A stretch of DNA of 64,000 nt from Clostridium rectalis. Its GTDB lineage: Bacteria; Bacillota; Clostridia; Clostridiales; Clostridiaceae. Each line of letters opens with the position of its first letter. Position 1 is the first letter of the stretch. Positions 35,753-44,843 of the stretch are shown piece by piece. Location of the stretch: NCBI RefSeq assembly GCF_900626095.1, contig NZ_UYZZ01000011.1:1-64000 (forward strand), given 5' to 3'. Below the pieces are notes generated by a model. The model made no database searches. It worked only from the letters and a program-made list of their open reading frames with translations, and was not told the origin of the DNA. The position numbers and the translations under genes are program-made.

Positions 35753-35965
35753 AAAAAAAGCCTTCGTTTTTTAAGGGACGAAAGCTTTTCCGTGGTACCA
35801 CCCTAATTATATAGCTAGTTTAATTAAACTATATCTCTCAAAACTATAGTTAGCTCCAAAACAGCTTCGACATTTCTATTAAGAAGTTTACACCTACCAC
35901 TTCCTCTCTAAATAACAAAAAAATATCTACTAGTTTTCTTCATCACTAAAATATTCATTTTGATA
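35753..35965 (-). promoter_or_regulatory. T-box leader of alaS (alanine)
   Basis: On the minus strand the T-box AGGGTGGTACCACGG lies at 35804-35790, followed by a terminator (35786-35778 with 35767-35759) and a U-run. Upstream are the stem I features GTGATGAAGAAAAC near 35950 and AGAGAG near 35910, and a GAAGCU stretch whose GCU (35865-35863) suits an alanine specifier. Uncharged tRNA-Ala should favour antitermination. This fills the gap between alaS and the next gene. 35966-36153 holds nothing that I can identify. Confidence 0.95.
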
Positions 35966-36153
35966 AAGATTATAAATAAAAAAATATAATATGTCAATAT
36001 TTAGCTACATTTTCTATAGATATAAAAAAACATATTTTATATTTTTATTATGGTTTTACCTTTATATTACTGTTTGCAACATATTTTTTTATATTTTTCA
36101 AAATTTATTTTACATACAAATTCAATAGCTTAATTTTGAAATTTTATAAATAT

Positions 36154-37179
36154 TTAAAAAATATAATAATTTAGATCTTCGTATACTACTTTTATAGCTA
36201 CTCCTATTGGTACTGCCAATACCATGCCAACAAAACCTCCTATTTTACCTCCGATTAATAATAAAAGTATTACAATTAAGGGATGCATACTTATATTATC
36301 CCCTATGAATTTAGGTGATATTATATTTCCTTCTATTTGTTGTATTGCATATAACCAAATCGCTGTCCAAAATGCTATTTCAGGAGACTTTAACAACGCT
36401 ATTAAAATAGCTGGCAAAGCACCAAATAACGGTCCAAAATAAGGTATTATATTAAAAAAAGCATTAAGAAGTGATAATACAAGTGGAAAGTCAACCTTAA
36501 GTAAAATTAATACTAAAAAAGTAAACCCACCAACTACCATAGAAAGTATAATCTGCGTAACTATGTATCTACCTAACATTTTGTCTATATCTTCTACTAT
36601 AGTATAAACCAGCTTTCTACTTTTCACTGGAAACATATTAATAAGCCTATTACTTATATCCTTACCATCAGATAAAAAATAATAAGTTATTATAGGAACT
36701 ATAGCAAAAGCTAATATATTTTCTCCAAGTTTTAAAGCACCTTCAAACGCGCTATTAAATGCTTTGTTAAATCTAATATTTATTTTCCCATAAACTGTTC
36801 CTAATATATTTTCAAATATTTTATTGTTTTTTATAAGTTTTATTCTTTGATATAAATCAGTTATAATATTTTCTATATTAGAAATAGTTTCACCAATATT
36901 TAAACTTTCCTTAAATAAATAAGGGATAAAGAAAGCGATACTCATAGCAAAGATAACTATCAATAATACTATAATACATACAGATGATATAGTTTTATTT
37001 ACACCCTTACTTATTAAATAATTATTTAATGGTTTTAAAACATATGCAACTATAAAGGAAATAAATATTAATTTAAAAATATCTCTTATTATAGGTACTT
37101 TTAAAATCAATATTACTAGTACAAACATAAAAATTAAAAATACTATAAGTTTTTTATTCTGTTTAATTTTTTCTTTCAT
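36154..37179 (-). CDS. AI-2E family transporter
   Basis: About 341 residues and seven or eight hydrophobic segments, in the AI-2E (YdiK/YtvI/PerM) family. There are paired N-terminal helices, a soluble middle region with PVKSRKLVYTIVEDIDKMLGRYI, and the conserved end FFNIIPYFGPLFGALPAILIAL, QQIEGNIISPKFIG and HPLIVILLLLIGGKIGGFVGM. Members have been tied to autoinducer-2 export or Na+/H+ antiport. The substrate here is unknown. It overlaps the PRC-barrel gene upstream, so they are translationally coupled. The ATG nine bases after GGAAG is chosen. Confidence 0.85.
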   Translation of the reverse strand: MKEKIKQNKKLIVFLIFMFVLVILILKVPIIRDIFKLIFISFIVAYVLKPLNNYLISKGVNKTISSVCIIVLLIVIFAMSIAFFIPYLFKESLNIGETISNIENIITDLYQRIKLIKNNKIFENILGTVYGKINIRFNKAFNSAFEGALKLGENILAFAIVPIITYYFLSDGKDISNRLINMFPVKSRKLVYTIVEDIDKMLGRYIVTQIILSMVVGGFTFLVLILLKVDFPLVLSLLNAFFNIIPYFGPLFGALPAILIALLKSPEIAFWTAIWLYAIQQIEGNIISPKFIGDNISMHPLIVILLLLIGGKIGGFVGMVLAVPIGVAIKVVYEDLNYYIF

Positions 37180-37672
37180 CTGTATCATCTTCCATTAATA
37201 TTTTATTAGGCACATTGGATAACATTACTTTATTTTTATCTTCATAATACAACAAATTTTCTTCCCCTAATATTAAATCTTTTATTAGAAAAACTTTCTT
37301 TCCATGTAAAAAATTAGTTATATATCCTGTTGTAACCACAATACCACTTATTAAAAAAGAATCTTTACTAAAAATTATATCTTCCACCATCCCTATTATA
37401 TTACCATTTAGATCAATAATGTTCATACCACACAATTCTTTAAGTTCAAGTAACTTTCCCCTTCTATACTCGGTAACAATCATACTATTACAAAAGGATA
37501 GTATATCTTTTGTTAACACATATGTAGATTTTTGAAAAACTTTATAGGAGGATATAGAAAAGCCCTTTACAATTCCAAAATTAAAATCTATTAAGATATC
37601 TTTGATAAATCCTATTTTATTTCCATTTATGCTATTTACTTTCATAAATAAAAAATCCTTTTTCCTATACAT
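37163..37672 (-). CDS. PRC-barrel domain protein
   Basis: About 169 residues in two PRC-barrel-like beta repeats. The first (about 1-75) contains KVNSINGNKIGFIKDILIDFNFGIVKG and the second (about 80-160) GMNIIDLNGNIIGMVEDIIFSKDSFLISG. Such modules are found in RNA-processing and photosynthetic proteins and in many uncharacterised Firmicute proteins. No enzyme function is evident. The start follows TTGGAGTG. It is the first gene of a two-gene unit with the AI-2E family gene. Confidence 0.75.
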   Translation of the reverse strand: MYRKKDFLFMKVNSINGNKIGFIKDILIDFNFGIVKGFSISSYKVFQKSTYVLTKDILSFCNSMIVTEYRRGKLLELKELCGMNIIDLNGNIIGMVEDIIFSKDSFLISGIVVTTGYITNFLHGKKVFLIKDLILGEENLLYYEDKNKVMLSNVPNKILMEDDTDERKN

Positions 37673-37736
37673 ATTATCACTCCAATTAAAATCCAACATA
37701 TAAATTATATTTTTTCCTCAACATAAAAAAATATGC

Positions 37737-37768
37737 TAAAAAAAAAGAACTTACCCTGGTAAGTTCTT
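37737..37768 (-). terminator. terminator after mnmA
   Basis: A 10-bp perfect stem (37745-37754 with 37759-37768), a CCTG loop and a U-run of eight on the minus strand. It ends the iscR-iscS-iscU-mnmA operon. Confidence 0.9.
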
Positions 37769-37782
37769 CAAAGAATTTATTA

Positions 37783-38850
37783 TTAAATAATACTTTCTAT
37801 TACTCCTCCACCTACTAGTAAATTTTCCAAGTAAAATACTACAGACTGTCCCTTAGTTATGGCCCTTTGTTTCTCATGGAAAACCACCTTTACTTTTCCT
37901 GAGCTTACAGGCTCTATAGTAGCTAGTGCAGGTCTTGCAGAGTATCTAATTTTAGCAGTAACTCTCATTTTATTTTCTAATTTATCAAAAGGTATAAAAT
38001 TTACTTCTTTAGCAATAAGTTCTGTTTTAAATATTTCCTTTTCTTCCCCTAATACAATTTCATTTTTATTTGGAATTATGTCTGTAACAAACACAGGTTT
38101 ACCTAATGCTATTCCTAATCCTTTTCTTTGACCAATAGTATAATATATAATGCCTTTATGTTTTCCTAACACCTTCCCATATTTATCAACAAAATTACCT
38201 GGTAATATTCTTTTATCTGTATTACTTAAGATATATTTTCCATGATTATTATCAGGTATAAAGCAAATTTCTTCACTATCTTTTTTATTGTGTACTTCTA
38301 ACCCAATCTCTTTTGCAAATTCCCTTATTTTATCCTTAGTATAATTGCCACAGGGCATTAATAAATACTTTAATTGCTGTTGTTTCATATTATAAAACAT
38401 ATATGTTTGATCTTTTTTATCATCTTCAGCTTTAAAAATTAAGTATCTATCATCACATTTTTTTACTCTAGAATAATGCCCTGTAGCTATATAATCAGCG
38501 CCTAAATTTAAGGCCTCTTTTAAAAATGCATCAAATTTTATATACTTATTACATGCAATACAAGGATTAGGTGTTCTTCCATTAATATATTCATTAATAA
38601 AATTATTCACTACCTTATCTCTAAATTCATCAATTAAGTCTATTTTCACAAAAGGTATTTCTAAATCCTCACAAACCTTTTTTGCATTTTCTATTATAAT
38701 ATCAGATTCAGTTAAATTTCCACACACCTTATTTCCTGGGAAAACTTTCATAGTCATTCCTATAACATCATATCCTTGTTCTTTTAATAGATACGCAGCT
38801 ACTGAACTATCAACGCCTCCACTCATACCTACAACAACTTTTTTTTTCAT
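37783..38850 (-). CDS. mnmA: tRNA-specific 2-thiouridylase MnmA
   Basis: A 355-residue enzyme that thiolates U34 of Lys, Glu and Gln tRNAs. The PP-loop is [14 protein letters not shown] at the N-terminus. The catalytic Cys pair is in [12 protein letters not shown] (about residue 97-100) and SEEICFIPD (about 197). The central domain and C-terminal beta-barrel ([18 protein letters not shown]) are complete. It takes sulfur from the cysteine desulfurase, whose gene is two genes upstream in the same operon. Confidence 0.96.
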   Translation of the reverse strand: MKKKVVVGMSGGVDSSVAAYLLKEQGYDVIGMTMKVFPGNKVCGNLTESDIIIENAKKVCEDLEIPFVKIDLIDEFRDKVVNNFINEYINGRTPNPCIACNKYIKFDAFLKEALNLGADYIATGHYSRVKKCDDRYLIFKAEDDKKDQTYMFYNMKQQQLKYLLMPCGNYTKDKIREFAKEIGLEVHNKKDSEEICFIPDNNHGKYILSNTDKRILPGNFVDKYGKVLGKHKGIIYYTIGQRKGLGIALGKPVFVTDIIPNKNEIVLGEEKEIFKTELIAKEVNFIPFDKLENKMRVTAKIRYSARPALATIEPVSSGKVKVVFHEKQRAITKGQSVVFYLENLLVGGGVIESII

Positions 38851-38880
38851 ATCTTCACCCTATCCTTTTAAAATAAGCAA

Positions 38881-38921
38881 AGAGTTAATAGTAATTATAT
38901 ATAATTTAAACTATTAACTCT
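38881..38921 (-). terminator. hairpin between iscU and mnmA
   Basis: A 12-bp perfect stem (38881-38892 with 38910-38921), 17-base loop and TTTG tail on the minus strand. Possibly a partial terminator setting the mnmA level below the isc genes. Confidence 0.45.
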
Positions 38922-38949
38922 AATTTGCATCGCTTTTACCTGCTATACA

Positions 38950-39381
38950 TTATTCTCCATGCACCTCTTTATGAACATGATCTGAATGTGTTTTTATTTC
39001 TAATACTTCTAATCCTGCACGTTGTCTATAATCATTTATAGCCTTATGTATAGCTTCTTCTGCTAGTACAGAGCAATGCATCTTAACTGGTGGTAAACCA
39101 TCTAACGCTTCTGCCACTGCTTTATTTGTGAGGTCCCATGCTTCTTCTATACTTTTTCCTTTTATAAGTTCTGTAGCCATACTTGATGATGCAATAGCTG
39201 ATCCACAACCAAAAGTTTTAAACTTTACATCTTTTATTATATTGTCTTCTACTTTTAAATAAATTTTCATTATATCTCCACACTGTGGATTACCAACTTC
39301 ACCTACTCCATTAGCATCCTTTATTTCACCTACGTTTCTAGGATTTTTAAAATGCTCCATAACTTTTTCGCTATATATCAT
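38950..39381 (-). CDS. iscU: iron-sulfur cluster scaffold IscU/NifU-like
   Basis: About 143 residues. Cluster ligands Cys34 and Asp36 (NPQCGD), Cys59 (FGCGSA) and Cys103 (MHCSVLAEEA) are present. The protein receives sulfur from the desulfurase and builds a [2Fe-2S] cluster. A C-terminal His-rich tail (HSDHVHKEVHGE) is a clostridial feature. I take the ATG after GGGAGACAG, since the earlier in-frame start lies inside iscS. iscS and iscU are separated by only two bases. Confidence 0.95.
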   Translation of the reverse strand: MIYSEKVMEHFKNPRNVGEIKDANGVGEVGNPQCGDIMKIYLKVEDNIIKDVKFKTFGCGSAIASSSMATELIKGKSIEEAWDLTNKAVAEALDGLPPVKMHCSVLAEEAIHKAINDYRQRAGLEVLEIKTHSDHVHKEVHGE

Positions 39382-39383
39382 AA

Positions 39384-40577
39384 TTATCTGTCTCCCTTCT
39401 TCATAAAGTCTTCCCACAATGGTGACATATCTCTTAACCTCTTAACAATTGGAGGTAACTTTTCTAATATATAATCCACATCTTCTTCACTACTACTTTT
39501 ACCTAATGAAAGCCTTAAAGATCCATGGGCAAGTTCATGTGGAAGACCCATCGCTAATAAAACATGGGATGGGTCCAATGACCCAGAAGCACAAGCACTT
39601 CCTGTAGATGCACAAATTCCTTCAAAGTCTAACATTAAAAGTAGAGCTTCTCCTTCTATACCAATAAAACTAAAGTTCGCATTCCCAGGCAACCTATTTT
39701 CACCTATAGGTCCATTTAACTTAGTATAAGGTATTCTCTCTTTTATTCCATTTATTAATCTATTCCTTAAATAATTTAATCTTTTTACTTCCTCATGTAT
39801 TTCTTCTACAGCAAGTTCTATTGCTTTACCTATACCAACAATACCAGGTACATTTTCTGTACTTGCTCTCTTGCCTTTTTCTTGTCCTCCTCCATGAATT
39901 AAATTATCTAATCTTATTCCTTTTCTTATATAAAGCACTCCTACCCCTTTAGGTCCATAAAATTTATGTCCAGCCATAGAAAGTAAATCTATATTCATAT
40001 TTTTCACATCTACATGCACATGTCCTATAGCTTGAACTGCATCTGTATGAAAAAATATTTTATTTTCCTTGCAGATTTCCCCAATTTCTTTTATTGGTTG
40101 TATAGATCCAACTTCATTGTTAGCAAACATAATTGTTACTAATATTGTAGTCTCCTTAATTGCTTTTTTAAATTCATCTATTTTAATTAAGCCATTCTCA
40201 TCTACAGGTAAATACGTAACTTCAAAACCATTTTTTTCTAAAAACTTACAAGTATTAATTACTGCATGATGCTCTATTTGTGAAGTAATAATATGATTTC
40301 CCTTATTTTTATGTGCTAAAGCTATTCCTTTAATAGCCCAATTATCCGCTTCTGATCCTCCGCCTGTAAAATATATTTCACTTTTTTCAGCATTTATAGC
40401 TTTTGCTATTCTTTCCCTTGCTGTATCTATAGCTATTCTTGGTTTTTCTGATATAGCATAAAATTTTGATGAAGGGTTTGCGAAGTTTTCTGTAAAATAC
40501 GGAATCATTTCTTCTAATACTTCTGGTCTTGTATAAGTTGTTGCTGAATAATCCATATAAACGTATTTTCTTTCCAT
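39384..40577 (-). CDS. iscS: cysteine desulfurase (IscS/NifS)
   Basis: A 397-residue PLP enzyme that liberates sulfur from cysteine. PLP Lys205 is in SMAGHKFYGPKG, and the sulfur-accepting Cys329 in GICASTGSACASG on the mobile loop. The N-terminal YMDYSATTYTRPEV, IEHHAV and FHTDAVQA are typical of class I desulfurases. It provides sulfur to IscU and to MnmA. The gene lies directly after the Rrf2 regulator in the operon. Confidence 0.96.
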   Translation of the reverse strand: MERKYVYMDYSATTYTRPEVLEEMIPYFTENFANPSSKFYAISEKPRIAIDTARERIAKAINAEKSEIYFTGGGSEADNWAIKGIALAHKNKGNHIITSQIEHHAVINTCKFLEKNGFEVTYLPVDENGLIKIDEFKKAIKETTILVTIMFANNEVGSIQPIKEIGEICKENKIFFHTDAVQAIGHVHVDVKNMNIDLLSMAGHKFYGPKGVGVLYIRKGIRLDNLIHGGGQEKGKRASTENVPGIVGIGKAIELAVEEIHEEVKRLNYLRNRLINGIKERIPYTKLNGPIGENRLPGNANFSFIGIEGEALLLMLDFEGICASTGSACASGSLDPSHVLLAMGLPHELAHGSLRLSLGKSSSEEDVDYILEKLPPIVKRLRDMSPLWEDFMKKGDR

Positions 40578-41015
40578 TTATATTTTCTCCTTTCGGTTTA
40601 TGTCTTTTAATTTATTATAATCCTGTGCTAAGTGCTGTAAAGTTGTTGATTTTGTTACCTTCTCTATACTCTCTTTTATTTTTACCCATAATAACCTAGT
40701 TGAACAAGAATCCATATTACTACATGTCCCTTCAAGTATACATTCCGACAAATCTAAGGGGCCTTCTAAAACTTCCATTATATCAGATACCGTAATTTCA
40801 TCTGGTGTTTTACTTAATATGTATCCTCCTTGGGCTCCCCTTATACTTTTTATTAAGTCAGCCCTTCTTAAAGATGAGAATAGCTGTTCTAAATAATATT
40901 CCGATATATTTTGTCTTTCAGCTATACTTTTTATAGAGACTGGCTCTTTGCCATAATTGATAGCTAAATCAACCATAGCTCTAACTCCATATCTCCCCTT
41001 GGTTGATAACTTCAT
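40578..41015 (-). CDS. iscR: Rrf2-family regulator IscR
   Basis: 145 residues. A winged-helix DNA-binding domain (MKLSTKGRYGVRAMVDLA, ISEYYLEQLFSSLRRADLIKSIRGAQGGY) and three Cys (92, 98 and 104: SECILEGTCSNMDSC) spaced to hold an iron-sulfur cluster. In this family the cluster state reports Fe-S sufficiency and represses the isc operon. It is the first gene of iscR-iscS-iscU-mnmA, and the promoter upstream is near consensus. Confidence 0.93.
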   Translation of the reverse strand: MKLSTKGRYGVRAMVDLAINYGKEPVSIKSIAERQNISEYYLEQLFSSLRRADLIKSIRGAQGGYILSKTPDEITVSDIMEVLEGPLDLSECILEGTCSNMDSCSTRLLWVKIKESIEKVTKSTTLQHLAQDYNKLKDINRKEKI

Positions 41016-41071
41016 ACATACACCTCTTAAGTATTTTTAAATGTTGACCATTTTACTAAACTTTCAAATTT

Positions 41072-41100
41072 ATAATATCAAATCAGAGTAAAGTTGTCAA
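41072..41100 (-). promoter_or_regulatory. sigma-A promoter of isc operon
   Basis: Minus strand TTGACA (41100-41095), 17 bases, TATTAT (41077-41072). A full-consensus -35, five of six in the -10, about 60 bases from the iscR start. IscR would be expected to act here, but I did not find a certain operator. Confidence 0.7.
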
Positions 41101-41175
41101 CATTAAGCATCAAAAAAAACATCCTATTTAAAGTTTTATTTATATAAAATTTTTAATACTAATTTATAAAAAATT

Positions 41176-41228
41176 AAAAGAAACCTTTTTAAAATATCTA
41201 TATATAATATTTCCAAAAGGTTTCTTTT
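41176..41228. terminator. terminator after rarA
   Basis: A 14-bp stem (41176-41189 with 41215-41228) with AAAGAAACC/GGTTTCTTT arms and U-runs at both ends. It ends rarA transcripts. Confidence 0.75.
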
Positions 41229-41231
41229 ATA

Positions 41232-42503
41232 TTATTCTTTTATAAACTTCATATATGCTCTTATTTTATCCTCCATTTTATTTTTACATGGCACATAATA
41301 TATTACATCTTCTATATTTTTAGGCAAATAATCTTGGTTAACATAGTGCTTTTTATAATCATGGGGATATCTATATTCAATTCCCCTACCAAGTTTATCT
41401 GCTCCTTTATAATGGGAATCCCTTAAATGACTTGGAATTTCTCCCACATCTTTATTCTTTATATCATCTAAAGCTTTATCTATAGCGTTAATAACAGAAT
41501 TAGATTTTGGAGATGTGGCCAAAAGTATTACTGCCTCAGCCAATGGTATCCTTCCTTCTGGAAGTCCCAACTGCATAGCAGAATCTACACAATTTTTGAC
41601 TATAGATATGGCACTGGGATAAGCAAGTCCGATATCCTCACATGCTATTACCAATAACCGTCTACATATAGAAATTAAATCTCCTGCCTCTATAAGCCTG
41701 GCTAAATAATGTATGGATGCGTCCACATCACTGCCACGTATTGATTTTTGAAAAGCACTTAAAATATCATAATGACTATCCCCAAATTTATCATAATTAA
41801 GAATTTTTACTTGAGTACACTCTTTAGCTGTTTCTACATTTATATATACTATTCCATCCTCTTTAGGCATAGTGGAATACGCACATAGTTCTAAAGAGTT
41901 TAAAGCTTTTCTTAAATCTCCTGCACTAACCTCTCCTATATAATTTATTGCCTCATTAGAAAAATTAAGATTTACATCTTTAAATTCACTTTGAAGAATT
42001 TTAATTCCCCTATTTATTCCATCTATGATATCTTCTTTAGTTAAAGGTTTAAACTCAAATACAGTAGCCCTGCTTAAGATTGCTTTATATATATAATGAT
42101 AAGGATTCTCTGTTGTACTAGAAATAAGTGTTATCTTTCCATTCTCCATAAATTCTAGTAAAGATTGCTGTTGTTTTTTATTAAAATTTTGTATCTCATC
42201 TAAATAAAGTAATATTCCATTCATTCCCATAAAGCTATCTAACTGAGATGTTATTTCTTTTATATCGTTTAAAGACGCGTTAGTGGCATTTAGTTTATAA
42301 AACGTCTTTCCTGAAGATTTAGCTATTATATTAGCCAATGTTGTTTTACCAGTACCAGGAGGTCCATAAAATATCATATTAGTTATTTTTCCTGAATTAA
42401 TTATTCTATTTAAAATTTTATTATTTCCCAGTAAATGTTTTTGACCTACCATTTCCTCTAACTTAGTAGGTCTAATTCTTTCTGCCAAGGGTTTACTTTC
42501 CAT
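41232..42503 (-). CDS. rarA: replication-associated recombination protein RarA (MgsA)
   Basis: A 423-residue AAA+ clamp-loader-like ATPase acting at stalled replication forks. MVGQKHLLG, Walker A GPPGTGKTT, Walker B LYLDEIQNF, sensor 1 LISSTTENPY and Arg-finger region SRATVFEF are visible. The C-terminal tetramerisation domain shows GSDVDASIHYLARLIEAGD and the conserved end RGIEYRYPHDY. Complete. It is the last gene of a minus-strand group that begins with a C45 peptidase. Confidence 0.95.
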   Translation of the reverse strand: MESKPLAERIRPTKLEEMVGQKHLLGNNKILNRIINSGKITNMIFYGPPGTGKTTLANIIAKSSGKTFYKLNATNASLNDIKEITSQLDSFMGMNGILLYLDEIQNFNKKQQQSLLEFMENGKITLISSTTENPYHYIYKAILSRATVFEFKPLTKEDIIDGINRGIKILQSEFKDVNLNFSNEAINYIGEVSAGDLRKALNSLELCAYSTMPKEDGIVYINVETAKECTQVKILNYDKFGDSHYDILSAFQKSIRGSDVDASIHYLARLIEAGDLISICRRLLVIACEDIGLAYPSAISIVKNCVDSAMQLGLPEGRIPLAEAVILLATSPKSNSVINAIDKALDDIKNKDVGEIPSHLRDSHYKGADKLGRGIEYRYPHDYKKHYVNQDYLPKNIEDVIYYVPCKNKMEDKIRAYMKFIKE

Positions 42504-42532
42504 ATATAAATTAAAATTTCCTTTCTATAATT

Positions 42533-43486
42533 TTACTCATCCTTTAAAAATTTATCTATACTATTGTCTAATATTCTTTCACTTGTATTTTTTAGCTTTC
42601 TACTTTGATTAACTAAAGCATTTACACTGCCATTTAAAGTAGCTTTTAATATACTTTTATTAAGCCCATATTTGAATTTTTTTATATTCTTACCCTCTAC
42701 TCTGTCCAAGTAAAACAATATTTCATCTCTATTCTCTATAGAACAAATTTTTAAAGCCTTATTTAAGTATTTTTCTTTTAATACTGTTAGGTTTTCCTTT
42801 TCTAATGGCTCAAAACAGCTTTCTGATAAAAGTTTTGCACTTTTTCCTATACAAACTAATGTCTTTTCATCCTCTAAATTACTTTTAACAGCTAAATTTA
42901 AACATTTAAGTAAACATCTTTTATATGTCCATTTATCTTTATCAATACTAGATTCTAAGAAATCCGAGCCAAATTCAATTCCTAAATCCATTAAACTCCC
43001 CATTAAATCTATAGGGGCTTTAGCTAAATTAATCCATAAAAAAGTTTCTTTATAATACTGAAGAGCCTCCGCTAAAATAATCCAGTTTAAAGGTTCCTCT
43101 GGATTATCTTCAACAACTCTCTTTAATTTTTCAATGCCTGATGCTCCCTCAACTATATCATCCACCACGGTAATTATAGGTATTTGTTTAAATTCTTTTT
43201 CTATTCTATTTACAAAGTTTAACTTTTTATTCTCCTTAACTCTCTCTTCCTGGGAGTCTTTTACTATACCTTTTAAATTTTTTATAATATTTTTTCTTTT
43301 TAAGCTTTCCTTTTCTCTAATTTTTTCAATTTTGTTATTTAGGATATCTTTTTTTGCTAAAACACATTTTTTATTTTTTTTATCTGTACTTCTTATTTTC
43401 CTTTCTAAATACATACAATGTATATTTTCTTTTAATTTACTTTTACCTATAGAACCTAATTTGCTAATTTTTTTTATAAATGTCAT
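42533..43486 (-). CDS. hypothetical protein with basic N-terminus and TPR-like centre
   Basis: 317 residues that I do not recognise. The first 95 or so are very rich in Lys, Glu and Arg, probably helical or coiled. A central part (about 110-150) has GIEKLKRVVEDNPEEPLNWIILAEAL, which looks like one TPR repeat, followed by helical text with several Cys and Leu. There is no signal peptide or long hydrophobic segment, so it should be cytoplasmic. It is 29 bases upstream of rarA and 18 after the flavin reductase gene, so it is co-transcribed with both. A scaffold or adaptor role is possible but only a guess. Confidence 0.7.
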   Translation of the reverse strand: MTFIKKISKLGSIGKSKLKENIHCMYLERKIRSTDKKNKKCVLAKKDILNNKIEKIREKESLKRKNIIKNLKGIVKDSQEERVKENKKLNFVNRIEKEFKQIPIITVVDDIVEGASGIEKLKRVVEDNPEEPLNWIILAEALQYYKETFLWINLAKAPIDLMGSLMDLGIEFGSDFLESSIDKDKWTYKRCLLKCLNLAVKSNLEDEKTLVCIGKSAKLLSESCFEPLEKENLTVLKEKYLNKALKICSIENRDEILFYLDRVEGKNIKKFKYGLNKSILKATLNGSVNALVNQSRKLKNTSERILDNSIDKFLKDE

Positions 43487-43504
43487 CTAAAAACCTTTTC
43501 TTAT

Positions 43505-44002
43505 TTATTGGTTAATATAACAATCCAATATTTCACCATAATAAAATACATGATAATCTCCATTTTTATAACAAGATTCTTTTATTTCATCGTATAAAAA
43601 CTCACTATCCATTTCTTGTTTATATAATATTTTGCATTCAAAATGCATATCACAATTACCAATTACAGGAGTTACAACTTTATTACTAGGTTGAACTTTC
43701 AGATTACATTCTTTAAATTTATTTATATCCCTATAAGATTTAGTTCCACAAGTAATTAATTCTTGCTTTACATCCACATTTAAAGGTATGCTAACCGTAA
43801 ACTCCTTAGAATTTTCTATAATATCATAAGTATATCTTGACTTTCTAACCATTACTGTTAAGATAGGTTTTTTCCACTGATATCCTATATTAGCCCACCC
43901 TATAGTCATAGTATTCAGCCTTTCCTTGTCTTTAACAGTTAAAAAAGCTCCTTTGTTTTTTATAGCTTCTATCGCTTTCCCCATATAAATTTCAAAATTC
44001 AT
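43505..44002 (-). CDS. flavin reductase domain protein
   Basis: A 165-residue FMN-binding split-barrel protein. AIKNKGAFLTVKDKERLNTMTIGWANIGYQWKKPILTVMVRKSRYTYDII is the typical flavin-binding beginning, and later residues include EFTVSIPLN. Family members reduce free flavin or supply it to partner enzymes. The substrate is not deducible. Two Cys (TCGTKSYRD, GNCDMHFEC) are present. It follows the PHP gene by 40 bases and precedes the unknown gene. Confidence 0.85.
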   Translation of the reverse strand: MNFEIYMGKAIEAIKNKGAFLTVKDKERLNTMTIGWANIGYQWKKPILTVMVRKSRYTYDIIENSKEFTVSIPLNVDVKQELITCGTKSYRDINKFKECNLKVQPSNKVVTPVIGNCDMHFECKILYKQEMDSEFLYDEIKESCYKNGDYHVFYYGEILDCYINQ

Positions 44003-44042
44003 ATTTAACCCTCCTAAAAATAATATCTTTAAATTAAGTATT

Positions 44043-44822
44043 CTATTTTAAATATTGAACTTTTCTATTTTTAAAATACACAATATTTAAATTACATTGA
44101 TCTGCAATTTCTTTGGCTTCCTTATAATAATTTCCTATATTTTTATTTATATGTGCATCAGATCCTATGGTAACAAATTTACCTCCTAGTTCTTTAAATC
44201 TTTTAAAAATTTTAATCATATTTTCTAAAACCTTTTTTTGAGTAAACCTTCTAGTGTTAATTTCTATAGCTTTTCCACTATCTGCTAATAATTTCAGTGT
44301 TGGATCTATATATTCTCTATACTCTTCATAATATATTTCTTTATCATGGAATTTAGCATATCTAGCAATATAATCTATATGTGCCAAGGAGTCAATATAG
44401 TTATGTTCCTTTATGCATCTAAATATATAATTAAAATAATATATAAAAATATCTGTTTTACTGCCATTATAATAAAGCTCTTTATTATAAATATCATAAT
44501 ATATATTATTCATTTTTACCACATGCACAGAACCTAATACAAAATCAAAAGGGTATTCTTTACTTATCTTTCTGTTCTCCTCAATACAATCTGGTCTCAT
44601 TCCCATTTCTATTCCTAAAAGTAATTTTGAATTTCTATACTTACTGTATTCTTTAAAATATTTATCTATATTAAATATAAACTCTCCTGGTCTCATAAAG
44701 TTCAAGTCTAAATGTTCGGTTATCACTATTCCAATATCATTTTTCTCACTTACATCCAATACTTGTTTTATATCCATTTTACTATCTGTAGAAAATTTTG
44801 TATGTATATGACTATCAAACAT
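44043..44822 (-). CDS. PHP-domain phosphatase (histidinol-phosphatase HisJ family)
   Basis: A 259-residue PHP hydrolase with a trinuclear metal site. DSHIHTKFSTDS gives the first His pair, TEHLDL and GIEMGMRPD follow, then GSVHVV, HIDYIARY, EINTRR and TIGSDAH. The set fits HisK/HisJ-type histidinol-phosphate phosphatase, the last phosphatase step of histidine synthesis, but no his genes are near, and other PHP phosphatases look the same. The start has AGGAGG. Confidence 0.85.
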   Translation of the reverse strand: MFDSHIHTKFSTDSKMDIKQVLDVSEKNDIGIVITEHLDLNFMRPGEFIFNIDKYFKEYSKYRNSKLLLGIEMGMRPDCIEENRKISKEYPFDFVLGSVHVVKMNNIYYDIYNKELYYNGSKTDIFIYYFNYIFRCIKEHNYIDSLAHIDYIARYAKFHDKEIYYEEYREYIDPTLKLLADSGKAIEINTRRFTQKKVLENMIKIFKRFKELGGKFVTIGSDAHINKNIGNYYKEAKEIADQCNLNIVYFKNRKVQYLK

Positions 44823-44843
44823 ATTTTCCTCCTATAGTTTAAT

